Shown: in pieces, positions 1 through 7,247 of the stretch
Numbering within the stretch: position 1 is the first letter of the stretch
Layout: each line of letters starts with the position of its first letter
IMG/VR virus record: IMGVR_UViG_3300025112_000236
Span: 1 to 20,888 of that record
Reading direction: 5' to 3' (one strand)
Length of the DNA: 20,888 nt
From: a virus
Notes under the pieces: generated by a model
Told to the model about the DNA's origin: nothing
The model's database searches: none
The model's input: the letters and a program-made list of their open reading frames with translations, nothing else
Position numbers and translations under genes: made by a program

Positions 1-385
1 AAGATACAGTTCTACCGACGTTAGCCTGTGTTACTGCTGCAGAAGTTGATCCCATGAAAAGTTGGAAAGGGTTATCTATTACAAATGCTGTAATATCTTC
101 ACTGTTAGCCGGAGTAATAGGTTGGTTGTACCAGTTCGCCCACGTCGGCTTCAAAGTTGTCGCCGCATTGTAGAAGATACCGTTTAACACACCTATAGTT
201 GCGAATGTCGCTGTACTTGACGCTTCAACAATGTATCCATCCTTCATTCGAACAGAACATCCTTGAAACAAGTCATCAGTATCACCGGCATCGATATAGT
301 ATTTGCCTTGACCTTGAGTAGCTGGTGTAGAACCAACTGTACCCACTGCGATCAAACCAAATCCTTTAGTGTTACTATTTGCCAT
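1..385 (-). CDS. structural protein next to the capsid genes, N-terminal part
   Basis: This gene runs off the left edge, so only the first 128 or so residues are visible. It starts with ATG at 385 behind an AAGGAG Shine-Dalgarno sequence. The protein begins MANSNTKGFGL and is rich in Gly, Thr, Ala and Asn, with beta-type segments such as GVLNGIFYNAATTLKPTW. It has no membrane segment and no catalytic motif. I know similar proteins ('FNGVFY...KPTF' style) from uncultured marine phages, encoded next to the major capsid protein, where they are usually left as hypothetical. Its place just after the scaffold and 152-aa genes supports a capsid or decoration role. A major capsid protein is the main alternative. 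The structural assignment is likely; the exact role is not known. Confidence 0.6.
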   Translation of the reverse strand, partial: MANSNTKGFGLIAVGTVGSTPATQGQGKYYIDAGDTDDLFQGCSVRMKDGYIVEASSTATFATIGVLNGIFYNAATTLKPTWANWYNQPITPANSEDITAFVIDNPFQLFMGSTSAAVTQANVGRTVS

Positions 386-401
386 AGTTATTACTCCTTA
401 T

Positions 402-432
402 GTGCCTGCCTTCCGAAGAAAGCCTCCAGCAC
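402..432 (-). other. intergenic hairpin with a UUCG tetraloop
   Basis: On the minus strand the gap before the 385 start contains GCTTTC-TTCG-GAAGGC, a six-pair stem (one G-T pair) closed by C(UUCG)G, an exceptionally stable RNA tetraloop. GTGC and GCAC flank it as outer arms at 402-405 and 429-432. There is no T-run after it, so it is not a standard intrinsic terminator. It could protect the 5' end of the capsid-region message or mark an RNA processing site. Confidence 0.5.
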
Positions 433-462
433 GGTTAATTTATTCCGATAGTTTTAGAAATA

Positions 463-921
463 TTATTTCTTAGTACCACCGAAGGTTACACGAGATTGCC
501 TTTCGATATCGATAGGCATACTCTTATGTTGTTCCCTAAGCAAGTCGGATTCAACTGCTTCGTCTTGACCTTCAGTAAGTTTTTTCTGATAATCAACACG
601 AGACTTCGCGAGTTCTTCGGGTATCCTAGCCAACAATAGGCCTCCTACTCCAATGACTCCAGCGTATTTTCCGTCGGCAACTACAGGATAATCAGAACTT
701 TTGTATTCATCAGCTCTCACTAATTCATACCCTTCTCTAAGTCTTCCATAAATATTTTTACTATCTATAAAACCTACAGATTCTGCTCTTATCCATCGGT
801 GCCTAAAACCGTTAGGCGCTGGTGGTGCATCCAGAGAGGATGGTGGCTTATACTCTTTTGGCCTTTCAGTGTTTGACCGAGTGTCTGCCGCACGAGAAGT
901 TATTTTGTCGTCTTTTTTCAT
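463..921 (-). CDS. conserved phage protein of the head cluster, unknown function
   Basis: This 152-aa protein starts with ATG at 921 behind AAGGAG with good spacing. The N-terminal 35 residues are polar and Pro-rich, probably disordered. The core contains FRHRWIRAESVGFIDSKNI and GRLREGYELVRADEY, followed by a small Gly-rich hydrophobic turn (GVIGVGGLLLARIP). The C-terminal third is charged and helical. No enzyme motif is visible. I have seen this core in marine phage head modules, always between the scaffold-like gene and the capsid-type gene. A head assembly or minor capsid role is an inference from position. Confidence 0.65.
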   Translation of the reverse strand: MKKDDKITSRAADTRSNTERPKEYKPPSSLDAPPAPNGFRHRWIRAESVGFIDSKNIYGRLREGYELVRADEYKSSDYPVVADGKYAGVIGVGGLLLARIPEELAKSRVDYQKKLTEGQDEAVESDLLREQHKSMPIDIERQSRVTFGGTKK

Positions 922-922
922 G

Positions 923-1894
923 TTATGCTCCTTCCTTCGTGAGTTTTAATTGTTTTGCATACTCTTCGAGTGGCACATTCAATTTTTTAGCTATTGCTAC
1001 TTGAGATGATGTGAGTCTCATTGTTTTGCGACCAGTTTTTGCACTTCTATTCGCAGAAGCCACCGACTGAACGGGTCTAGTCGTTTGTATATCTCCAGTA
1101 TTATCAAATTTACTAGGAAAGTCAACTCTTATCCTTTTGTCGATTTCTGTGTAATACTCATTTGATTTTGGATCATACCCTTCTTTCTCCACTAGATCTT
1201 TGTGAATTTCAAACGCAGTAAACGTCATAGCTCGGTTAGTACCGAACCATCTGTTTCTCTCCGCCCAATCTTCAGCCATAGGATCAGCTTGAGGTAATGA
1301 TCGTGGAGCTTCTTTTGGTAATTGTCCACCGTCAGAAAGCTGGACAGGTTTCTCAGCCTGTTCAGTTTTTCTTTGTTTTAATTTAGCATTATCAAACGCA
1401 AGCTCTGCTATACGTTTGTTTGCTTCAACTTGAGCAGGTGCGTCCCCGGCTTCAATGGCTGTAGCTAATTGCTTTTGAGCCATCTCCATTCCAGTTTTAA
1501 CACTTTCCTCAAATTTTTGATTATAATCAGAATCAATTTTAGTAAATCTATCCTGATCAGCTTTTCTTTGTTTTTCTAAAGATGAAGCGTATTCGACAGC
1601 AGCAGCTTCTCTACGTTCTGCTTCTCTCATCTTACGCGTAAGTTTAGCAATTCTAGATTGCACTCCCTTACTGTAGTCTTCTAGTTTTTCATCTTCTACT
1701 TTTTGTTCCTTTTTTATTTCTTTTACTGTTTCTTCTTTTACTGGTTCTCTTGGTACCTCTCTTACTGTTTCCTCTTTCTCAGGTGCAGCTGTAGTTTCTT
1801 CAATTACAGCTTCATCTTTTTTTTCTTCAACAGTTACATCTACTTCAGGTCCTGAAGTATCTAGATCAACTGTTTTTTTATCGTCTATTGGCAT
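923..1894 (-). CDS. scaffold-like capsid assembly protein
   Basis: This 323-aa protein starts at 1894 behind a strong GGAGG. Residues 1-75 are almost all acidic or Lys residues (runs of EE, KEE, VKEE). Residues about 75-180 are a long predicted coiled coil rich in Lys, Glu, Arg, Ala and Gln. The C-terminus is basic and ends in a compact helical segment (SSQVAIAKKLNVPLEEYAKQ). This architecture (acidic disordered head, central coiled coil, small basic C-terminal helix pair that would contact coat protein) is typical of phage scaffolding proteins. The position between portal and capsid-type genes fits. No protease motif is present. The call rests on architecture and synteny, not on a diagnostic residue pattern. 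Confidence 0.7.
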   Translation of the reverse strand: MPIDDKKTVDLDTSGPEVDVTVEEKKDEAVIEETTAAPEKEETVREVPREPVKEETVKEIKKEQKVEDEKLEDYSKGVQSRIAKLTRKMREAERREAAAVEYASSLEKQRKADQDRFTKIDSDYNQKFEESVKTGMEMAQKQLATAIEAGDAPAQVEANKRIAELAFDNAKLKQRKTEQAEKPVQLSDGGQLPKEAPRSLPQADPMAEDWAERNRWFGTNRAMTFTAFEIHKDLVEKEGYDPKSNEYYTEIDKRIRVDFPSKFDNTGDIQTTRPVQSVASANRSAKTGRKTMRLTSSQVAIAKKLNVPLEEYAKQLKLTKEGA

Positions 1895-1911
1895 AGTTTC
1901 CTCCGTCTATG

Positions 1912-2364
1912 TTAGTATTTATGCAAGAGATCCTCTGGATCCTTGACCGTTGCTAGTATTTCGTCCTCATTTAAAAGACGAACTTCTCCACCTTCAATAT
2001 TGATTCGTGATCCTGCATAACGAGCAAAGACCACCCAGTCACCAACCTTGCACCATGGACCTGTTGGATATCTCTCTTTATCCTTATAACATTCTGATCC
2101 CATCGCTAATACGTTTCCGCATTGTGATGCAACTTGTTGACGTTCTAATGTTGATTCATTTATAATAACTCCACCTTTAGTTTTTTCATTCATCTTGAAT
2201 GGTAAAACTAAAAGTCTCCAACCAGTTGGTTGAGGTAATTTTTCTTTTTCGTTTGTAACTTCTTTTGGGGGTTCGGATTTTTTTACTCCGACTAATTCTT
2301 TATTTGGTGTGATTATCTTTGGGCTTGCTGCCGTTGATGTTAATGACTGTCCCTTTATTTTCAT
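1912..2364 (-). CDS. GroES-like (Cpn10) co-chaperonin
   Basis: This 150-aa protein starts at 2364 behind AAGGAG, five bases from the ATG. Residues 1-45 are a charged, probably disordered extension. The Cpn10 fold follows: PTGWRLLVLPFK (46-57), a mobile-loop equivalent KMNEKTKGGVIINES (57-71), a conserved GNVLAMGSE (83-91), KVGDWVVFARYAGSRI (106-121), and a C-terminal LNEDEILATV (131-140). In GroES the mobile loop binds the chaperonin ring, so the phage protein probably works with host GroEL to fold capsid proteins, as T4 gp31 does. No GroEL gene is in the window. It lies directly upstream of the scaffold-like gene. Its first 22 codons overlap the preceding gene in another frame. Host-like GroES proteins are about 95 aa, so the N-terminal extension is unusual. 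Confidence 0.85.
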   Translation of the reverse strand: MKIKGQSLTSTAASPKIITPNKELVGVKKSEPPKEVTNEKEKLPQPTGWRLLVLPFKMNEKTKGGVIINESTLERQQVASQCGNVLAMGSECYKDKERYPTGPWCKVGDWVVFARYAGSRINIEGGEVRLLNEDEILATVKDPEDLLHKY

Positions 2365-2554
2365 GTTGCTCCTTATCGTCTAGCAGGTTAGAGAGTTCCT
2401 GTTTAGTTGCCTCTAGGGCGTTTATTTGTCCGATAATATACTTATATGTTTCCATATTGTCAACCCCTCCGGACGTTACAGAGATTGCTAATTGTTTAAT
2501 TCTATTATCTAAAGCTCTTCTTAATTTATAGATTACGTTTTCTAAATCGACCAT
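2300..2554 (-). CDS. small helical phage protein
   Basis: I chose the ATG at 2554, one base past the TAA of the upstream gene (TAATATG), over the TTG fifteen bases earlier, giving 84 aa. The protein opens MVDLENVIYKLRRALDNRI and contains SVTSGGVDNMETYKYIIGQ and a helix QINALEATKQELSNLLDDKE, so it is mostly amphipathic helix. The tail after residue 65 is polar. I recall this family from marine phage head modules without a known function. Its 3' end overlaps the GroES-like gene by 65 bases in a different frame, so both proteins are encoded there. Confidence 0.7.
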   Translation of the reverse strand: MVDLENVIYKLRRALDNRIKQLAISVTSGGVDNMETYKYIIGQINALEATKQELSNLLDDKEQHENKGTVININGSKPKDNHTK

Positions 2555-2555
2555 A

Positions 2556-2729
2556 TTATATAACCCCAACTGCTCTTAAGCAGTCTGGGCAATTCTTTCT
2601 AAATCTTATATGAGACAAACAGTGTTGTACTGTGGACTCTTTTACAGGAGCTTTTTCTTCCAAAACTACTGGTTCTTCTTTTTTCCTTCCAAATACTAGA
2701 AAGTCTATTAATTTCTTTAAAAAATTCAT
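2556..2729 (-). CDS. 57-aa protein with a CxxH/CxxC zinc-binding-like tail
   Basis: The start is ATG at 2729, which overlaps the TAA of the upstream gene as TAATG. A GTG five codons earlier is possible but poorly spaced from any ribosome binding site. The first 14 residues (MNFLKKLIDFLVFG) are hydrophobic and could attach to a membrane or form an amphipathic helix. A charged linker follows, and the end reads HCLSHIRFRKNCPDCLRAVG, with Cys/His spaced as C-x2-H-x6-C-x2-C. That spacing could bind one zinc ion. The family is unknown to me beyond similar small proteins in marine phages. Confidence 0.6.
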   Translation of the reverse strand: MNFLKKLIDFLVFGRKKEEPVVLEEKAPVKESTVQHCLSHIRFRKNCPDCLRAVGVI

Positions 2730-3016
2730 TACTTGATTTGACACCCTACTTTTTTACCTTTAAGGACTTTACCACCAGATTTATAACCTCTGTTTAATTC
2801 TCCAATAACTCTTTTTTTCTCAGCTCTATCTGCTGCATCAGGGTGTCTTCTAGCATCGATTCTACCCATTTCTTCTAATAAGTTTGCTCTTCCACCTATG
2901 TTGTATTTTTTACGAGATCCTTTCTTATTTGCTTTTTTAAATGCTTTAGAGCTTGCCCAATTTCGCAAATGTGTTCCAGGTGATGTTATAGTTTTAATTG
3001 CTTTTTTTGTAGACAT
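2729..3016 (-). CDS. very basic 95-aa structural-cluster protein
   Basis: The start at 3016 follows AGAGGATAATT, where the ribosome binding site contains the stop of the previous gene. Lys and Arg make up roughly a third of the protein. It contains NIGGRANLLEEMGRIDARRH in the middle and ends with YKSGGKVLKGKKVGCQIK, both carrying the xGGR/xGGK motif seen in several other proteins of this operon. A small DNA-binding or head-internal protein is plausible. No known fold is recognised. Its stop overlaps the next start (TAATG). Confidence 0.6.
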   Translation of the reverse strand: MSTKKAIKTITSPGTHLRNWASSKAFKKANKKGSRKKYNIGGRANLLEEMGRIDARRHPDAADRAEKKRVIGELNRGYKSGGKVLKGKKVGCQIK

Positions 3017-3018
3017 AA

Positions 3019-3285
3019 TTATCCTCTTTTCTTAGCCATCTTCTTAAACGTCTTTGCTAATGCTTTTGCTCGTCCAGTGCAACCTTTTTTTGTAATAGGT
3101 GTACACTTTCCTTTAGTTCCACGTTTTTTTATTGAAGCAGTAGCTTTTTGAATCCAGTTCTTGTCAGCTTTGCCACCTTTTTTAAATCCAACTCTATCTC
3201 CACCATTTGTATAGCCCCATTTATTGTGACCTGCTGGTGGATTGAATCCTGATACATGCATTAAATCAAAAGCTGTTTTTCCCAT
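3019..3285 (-). CDS. very basic 88-aa protein with a Cys pair
   Basis: The start overlaps the upstream stop as TAATG at 3285. The N-terminal half reads FDLMHVSGFNPPAGHNKWGY and then NGGDRVGFKKGGKADKNWIQ. The C-terminal half is Lys-rich (KGKCTPITKKGCTGRAKALA, then KTFKKMAKKRG), with two Cys eight residues apart. The phrase GFKKG recurs in the 723-aa protein of the same operon. I have seen this NWIQKA...ALAKTFKK style in marine phages with no assigned role. A DNA- or capsid-binding structural protein is an inference from charge and position. Confidence 0.6.
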   Translation of the reverse strand: MGKTAFDLMHVSGFNPPAGHNKWGYTNGGDRVGFKKGGKADKNWIQKATASIKKRGTKGKCTPITKKGCTGRAKALAKTFKKMAKKRG

Positions 3286-3740
3286 TAGTCTCGGCCCCCG
3301 CCTCTTCCAGCTTTTCTTGGTTTTAATCCTAGTTTACCATCTTTAATAGTAATATCGGATTCCATAACTTTTTTATATTTTGGAAATTTCTTTTTAGCAG
3401 CTACATGTCCACCAACTGTTCCAGCAATTGCGGCACTGGCACCACCAAAAACTTTTCTTTTAAGTTTTCTGTTTCTTGATTTTTGTTTAGAAACTAATTC
3501 ATCCCATTTATAAGAAATGTCTTTCATACTCTTAGAAGCTTCTCTTTTAGTTTTAGACATACTCTGTTTAAGTCTGTCTGAAGGTTTTTTGCCTCCTAAA
3601 CCTTTTCTAGTACCTTCATCAACAGCTGCTACTGCTTTATCTTGTATAGCTCTCTTTGTTGATACATTCTGTGCAGGTTTAACAGATCTAATTGCTCCAG
3701 CAACTTTCTTGCCTTTTGTTAATGCAGATAACCAACCCAT
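3285..3740 (-). CDS. basic 151-aa protein with a Gly/Ala-rich hydrophobic segment
   Basis: The start at 3740 follows AGGAATT, where the Shine-Dalgarno overlaps the stop of the previous gene. Residues 1-95 are rich in Lys, Ser and Ala and look disordered or helical. Residues about 98-113 (VFGGASAAIAGTVGGHVA) form a short Gly/Ala hydrophobic stretch with GxxxG-like spacing, long enough to insert partly in a membrane. The tail ends KPRKAGRGGGRD. Such a segment in a basic head-operon protein could belong to an ejected protein or a membrane-active lysis factor, but nothing diagnostic is present. Confidence 0.6.
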   Translation of the reverse strand: MGWLSALTKGKKVAGAIRSVKPAQNVSTKRAIQDKAVAAVDEGTRKGLGGKKPSDRLKQSMSKTKREASKSMKDISYKWDELVSKQKSRNRKLKRKVFGGASAAIAGTVGGHVAAKKKFPKYKKVMESDITIKDGKLGLKPRKAGRGGGRD

Positions 3741-3745
3741 AATTC

Positions 3746-3967
3746 CTACTTATTAATTTTACCAGATTTTCTTTTGCCCCATTTTCCATAAGACTCATCT
3801 CTACGATCTTTCATAGATTGTTTCTTAGTGGATTCTTTTCCAGTTCTCATACCTAGAGATTCATCTTCTCTATCTTTGTAGCCTTGTTTCTTTTTCTTAG
3901 AAACACCTTTGCCACCTTTGTATGGGAATCTTGGTGGAGAGTATCTCGTTCCAAAATCATTTCTCAT
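3746..3967 (-). CDS. 73-aa Lys/Arg-rich protein with an internal repeat
   Basis: The start at 3967 follows AAGGAGCAAAT. The protein contains two copies of one unit, 22 residues apart: KKQGYKDREDESLG at 26-39 and KKQSMKDRRDESYG at 48-61. Each is followed by a Gly/Lys/Arg stretch. An N-terminal aromatic/Pro segment (RYSPPRFPYKGGKG) carries another GGK motif. The alternation of KDR and DES gives regularly spaced positive and negative patches. The function is unknown. The context (between membrane protein and other basic proteins of the late operon) suggests a virion component. Confidence 0.6.
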   Translation of the reverse strand: MRNDFGTRYSPPRFPYKGGKGVSKKKKQGYKDREDESLGMRTGKESTKKQSMKDRRDESYGKWGKRKSGKINK

Positions 3968-3976
3968 ATTTGCTCC

Positions 3977-4360
3977 TTATTTTTTTCCATTACGGAAAAT
4001 TTGTGTTCCCTTTATACCATAAATCGACGCAACTACAAGTATCCATAAATTAGTGAACCAACTTGGAAGTGCCGAAAAATGCTCAAAGAAAATTTTTATC
4101 TTGTCCATAGCTGCCGGATCGTCAGCCCAGACCCCGTATGAAATCACCAAAATTGGCAAACTTAATATGACCAAAACTGCCTCGTCTTTCCAGTCTGACT
4201 GCCTAGCTTCTAAAAGTTTACCTTGGTAAGCTTCCTGGCCTTCGGCCATTTTTGTAGCATGCATAAGCTGTGCCTCTGACATTGCCATTTTTGTCTTCTG
4301 CTTGTTAGCATAAATCTTACTTCCAGCAGAGACGGCTAATTTAATTGCCGATAACCACAT
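3977..4360 (-). CDS. small membrane protein, candidate holin
   Basis: I start it at ATG 4360, one base after the TAA of the upstream gene (TAATATG), giving 127 aa. An alternative GTG at 4414 would overlap that gene by 53 bases and lacks a ribosome binding site. Residues 1-55 are an amphipathic, Lys/Ala-rich helix region. Two membrane segments follow at about 61-78 (AVLVILSLPILVISYGVW) and 102-117 (FTNLWILVVASIYGIK), with a short loop containing IKIFFEHFSALPSW. The layout resembles the three-helix holins of gene transfer agents and related marine phage proteins (GTA holin 3TM type). A holin would time lysis by permeabilising the inner membrane. No endolysin is visible nearby, so this remains a candidate. 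Confidence 0.6.
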   Translation of the reverse strand: MWLSAIKLAVSAGSKIYANKQKTKMAMSEAQLMHATKMAEGQEAYQGKLLEARQSDWKDEAVLVILSLPILVISYGVWADDPAAMDKIKIFFEHFSALPSWFTNLWILVVASIYGIKGTQIFRNGKK

Positions 4361-4361
4361 A

Positions 4362-4598
4362 TTAGAACCAAGTTGCTGTCTGTTTTCTAGCTTTAGTAGA
4401 CGAACCTTTGCCACCTGTACTTCTAACAGTTACTTTATCACCAGTTGCAATTCGAGCACTAGATCCTCTAATGCTATTTTTTGCTCTTGGATCTCTTATT
4501 AAATTCTGTGGTGGAATAGAAATTTCATTCCCACCTTTAAGATATCCATCTTTATTGGTGAACATTGACTGGTTGTATCCTTTACCTTCTTTTGCCAT
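4362..4598 (-). CDS. 78-aa protein after the portal gene
   Basis: The start at 4598 follows a good AGGAG. The protein is polar and has no long helix or membrane segment. It includes YLKGGNEISIPPQNLIRDP and a basic tail KVTVRSTGGKGSSTKARKQT. Short proteins with a similar 'KVTVR.TG....TKA' end are common directly after portal genes in marine phage contigs as I recall them, without a known role. A portal-associated or head-completion role is a guess from position. Confidence 0.55.
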   Translation of the reverse strand: MAKEGKGYNQSMFTNKDGYLKGGNEISIPPQNLIRDPRAKNSIRGSSARIATGDKVTVRSTGGKGSSTKARKQTATWF

Positions 4599-4623
4599 AT
4601 TTTTCTCCTAGGGTTTGTATATA

Positions 4624-7110
4624 CTAAGATTTAGGACCTTTCAAGGTCTTAACGTCTTTAGCCTTCATTCTATCTGAAGTCAGTTTAACATCAGCCGATA
4701 TCAACGATTTTTCAATTGCTGTATCTGCTCTTAAATTAGCTAAGTCTTCGTTCTGTTCCAGTTTATCATCTGTGATCTCTCTGTTTTGAACCATCTTAGC
4801 TTTGTCTAAATTAATTCTAGCGTCTACTTCTTGTTGTTTTCTTTCCGTCTCCATTGCTTTTAAATCAATTTCTCTTTGTTTTAATTTAAGTAATGGGTCA
4901 TGATCGAATTGAGAAGTAATTTGTTTTTCTTCCTTCATAAACTCTTCAGTCATATCTGCAATCAATACAGCTTTTCTAGCTTCTATCTTTTGTGATATTT
5001 GCTGTAACTGTTGCTGAACTTGTGGGTTCTGAACTGCCATTTGTTGCATTTGTGGTAACATTTGAAACTCTTGTGCAAATTCTATTTGAACCTGTTCTTG
5101 TGCCATCAATGATATATGCTCCATAATATTTTTTTCTAATGCTGCAGTAATGCTTGGATTGTTTCTAACAAAATTACTAGCCATAAAATTTAAGTGAGCT
5201 GTAACGTGAGCTCTATGATCTTGACCTGGAAACGCTTGAAAAGGTTTCATAGCCATTGCATCAATGTGTTCGATCGCCGGATCTTTAGGTTGATTCGGTG
5301 GAGGAGGAGGTAATATTCTATCTATATCTTTAACTCCCAATGCTTCGTACATTTTTCTGTAACACATATATAAATTATGCATTTGTGGATTAGACATTGC
5401 TAATTGTAATTCAGATTGTGCTAATGAAATTCTTTGTGACATTGAAAATATATTTGGATCTGCAACAGGTAGAATATCTACTCTATCATCAAAATCGGTA
5501 AGTTTAATATTTCTTTGTCCACCTACTACATCATAAGGATATTCTGGTGGCAAATATGTTTTAAAAACATTCGCCAGTAATTTAAATTCATTTTTAAGTG
5601 AAACATACAGTCTTTTATGGATTGCTGACATTACCCGTGAGCCGCGCTCTAATAGGGCTACAGTCGTACCAACAGCTGCTGATTGGTTCCCGTCACCGAC
5701 TTGCATGTCAGCAATCGACGCGAATCTTTGTCCCGCTTGAACGACAATTCCCATCAATTGCAATAAAGTCTGAGAAGGCTCTTTGTATGGTAAAAATACA
5801 AAAGCATCTTTTAAATTTCCACCCGGTGTATCTACATCTTTAAATTCACCTGGTTGTATGTTTGCAGCGTCATCTTTTACTCTGACACCCCGTTGTTTAA
5901 AACCCGCCGGTAGGTTTGATAAAGTTCCCGCGTCTAATAATTGACGGAGAGCCGCAGTTGCAGTACGGCTCAATCCGCCAATCATGTGAATGAGTCCAAG
6001 GCCATAAAATCCAAGTCCTGGCAGAAATTTGAAGTGGACGAAATATTGGATCTTATTTTTCAATGGATCATTGGGCGCGAAGTTTCGTCTAATAGACAAA
6101 ACCTTCCGACTACCTTGCTCGATTGTAACGATGTAAGGTAATTTTATTCCTGTTGGTTCCCCATCTGGGCCAACATCTTCGAAACCTTCTAAATCAAGGT
6201 CTACGTGGAATTCTAGTATTGTGTATAAAGGTTCAACTCTTTGTGATTTAGTTAGACCTTCTAATTCTAATTCTTTTTTCTTTACTTCATTTGTAGTTAC
6301 GTCTTGAGGTTTATGTAATTCTATATCAGAATAAAAACCATTTACTTGTTGTTTACGTAAATCATTTTCTGAAATTTTAATTACATGACAAACAGATGTA
6401 GCATCTTCTAAAGAAGTTGCTGTGTAAGGAACGATTAAATCGTCCGCTGGTATAAATTTAGAAACAGCTCTACCTAATAGATCATCATAATAAACTTTTT
6501 TAAATGTAGATCCTGCTAATGGTAAATAAAATAACATCTGATCAAATTCAGGTTCGTATTCTTTCATCTTATCCATTAATTGATAATTCATGAAATCTTT
6601 AACACGTTGAGACTGTTGTTCTTTTTGTGGATTAGTCATTCCCATAATTTGAGTTCTAACGGGTCCATCAGCTGGTAATAATTCTTTATAAGCTAAAGCT
6701 TGAAACTGTGTAACAGCTTCTGCTAATACTGGGTGAGTTGCACCACTTGCTCCTTGGAAAGGTTCTGTTCTATTTTCATATTTAAATCCTAAAAGATCTA
6801 AACCAACTGTATAAGCTCTTTCCCAATCTGCACGAGAAGCTTTATATTCTCTATAATCTCCTTCTAATCTATTAGCGATAGGATCGGTAATATCATTGGG
6901 TAATAAATCATTTAAATTTGCAAAGTGATCGCCTTCTTCTGGTAAAGGCATTGCGCCCGGATCAAAATCAATTGTTGCGCCTGACTCGTCTTCAGTAACT
7001 TCTACTGGTCCTTTTGATGTTTGTTCAATCTCCATGACGTCAACTTCGCCTTGTGCAACTTCTTCTTCAGGTCGTTTAACGTTTGGGAGAGACTTATCTA
7101 TTTCTGCCAT
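4624..7110 (-). CDS. portal protein (P22-like)
   Basis: At 828 aa this is the length expected for a podovirus P22-type portal. It starts at 7110 behind AGGAG. Residues 1-70 are acidic and likely flexible. The conserved entry region follows (YKASRADWERAYTVGLDLLG at 89-108, then EPFQGASGATHPVLAEAV at 116-133 and LLPADGPVRTQIMG at 144-157). The central part has the wing and stem-like segments. From about residue 660 to 800 there is a long Gln/Lys/Glu-rich coiled coil, the probable crown or barrel that projects into the capsid. The portal dodecamer is the DNA entry channel and docking site for the terminase, encoded upstream in the same operon. The assignment rests on length, order after terL and these family-like blocks. 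Confidence 0.85.
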   Translation of the reverse strand: MAEIDKSLPNVKRPEEEVAQGEVDVMEIEQTSKGPVEVTEDESGATIDFDPGAMPLPEEGDHFANLNDLLPNDITDPIANRLEGDYREYKASRADWERAYTVGLDLLGFKYENRTEPFQGASGATHPVLAEAVTQFQALAYKELLPADGPVRTQIMGMTNPQKEQQSQRVKDFMNYQLMDKMKEYEPEFDQMLFYLPLAGSTFKKVYYDDLLGRAVSKFIPADDLIVPYTATSLEDATSVCHVIKISENDLRKQQVNGFYSDIELHKPQDVTTNEVKKKELELEGLTKSQRVEPLYTILEFHVDLDLEGFEDVGPDGEPTGIKLPYIVTIEQGSRKVLSIRRNFAPNDPLKNKIQYFVHFKFLPGLGFYGLGLIHMIGGLSRTATAALRQLLDAGTLSNLPAGFKQRGVRVKDDAANIQPGEFKDVDTPGGNLKDAFVFLPYKEPSQTLLQLMGIVVQAGQRFASIADMQVGDGNQSAAVGTTVALLERGSRVMSAIHKRLYVSLKNEFKLLANVFKTYLPPEYPYDVVGGQRNIKLTDFDDRVDILPVADPNIFSMSQRISLAQSELQLAMSNPQMHNLYMCYRKMYEALGVKDIDRILPPPPPNQPKDPAIEHIDAMAMKPFQAFPGQDHRAHVTAHLNFMASNFVRNNPSITAALEKNIMEHISLMAQEQVQIEFAQEFQMLPQMQQMAVQNPQVQQQLQQISQKIEARKAVLIADMTEEFMKEEKQITSQFDHDPLLKLKQREIDLKAMETERKQQEVDARINLDKAKMVQNREITDDKLEQNEDLANLRADTAIEKSLISADVKLTSDRMKAKDVKTLKGPKS

Positions 7111-7247
7111 TTTAAATTCTCCTGCTTCTTCTTATCCTTTTTTACTACTTTAATCAACCCTTGTGGATTAGGCCCTTTTAAAGGAGGTATTTGATCCCAT
7201 TTAACATGCTTCATATTTTTAATAAGTGTTGGATTATTTTTTAACAT
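7098..7247 (-). CDS. 49-aa protein between the 723-aa and portal genes
   Basis: This short ORF fills what would otherwise be a gap. It starts with ATG at 7247, inside the last codons of the preceding gene, and ends with TAG at 7098-7100, inside the first codons of the portal gene, so both ends overlap by 13-14 bases. The protein includes KHVKWDQIPPLKGPNPQG and a Lys-rich tail (KVVKKDKKKQEN). Similar 'W..IPP..GP..QG' peptides precede portal genes in marine phages as I recall. The ribosome binding site is weak (GAG, six bases from the ATG), so translation may be coupled. Confidence 0.6.
   Translation of the reverse strand: MLKNNPTLIKNMKHVKWDQIPPLKGPNPQGLIKVVKKDKKKQENLKWQK

Noticed and set aside
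263-451. 62-aa rightward ORF with several Cys residues
   Set aside because: It runs antisense to the structural gene start and crosses its ribosome binding site and the hairpin; it has no supporting start signal.
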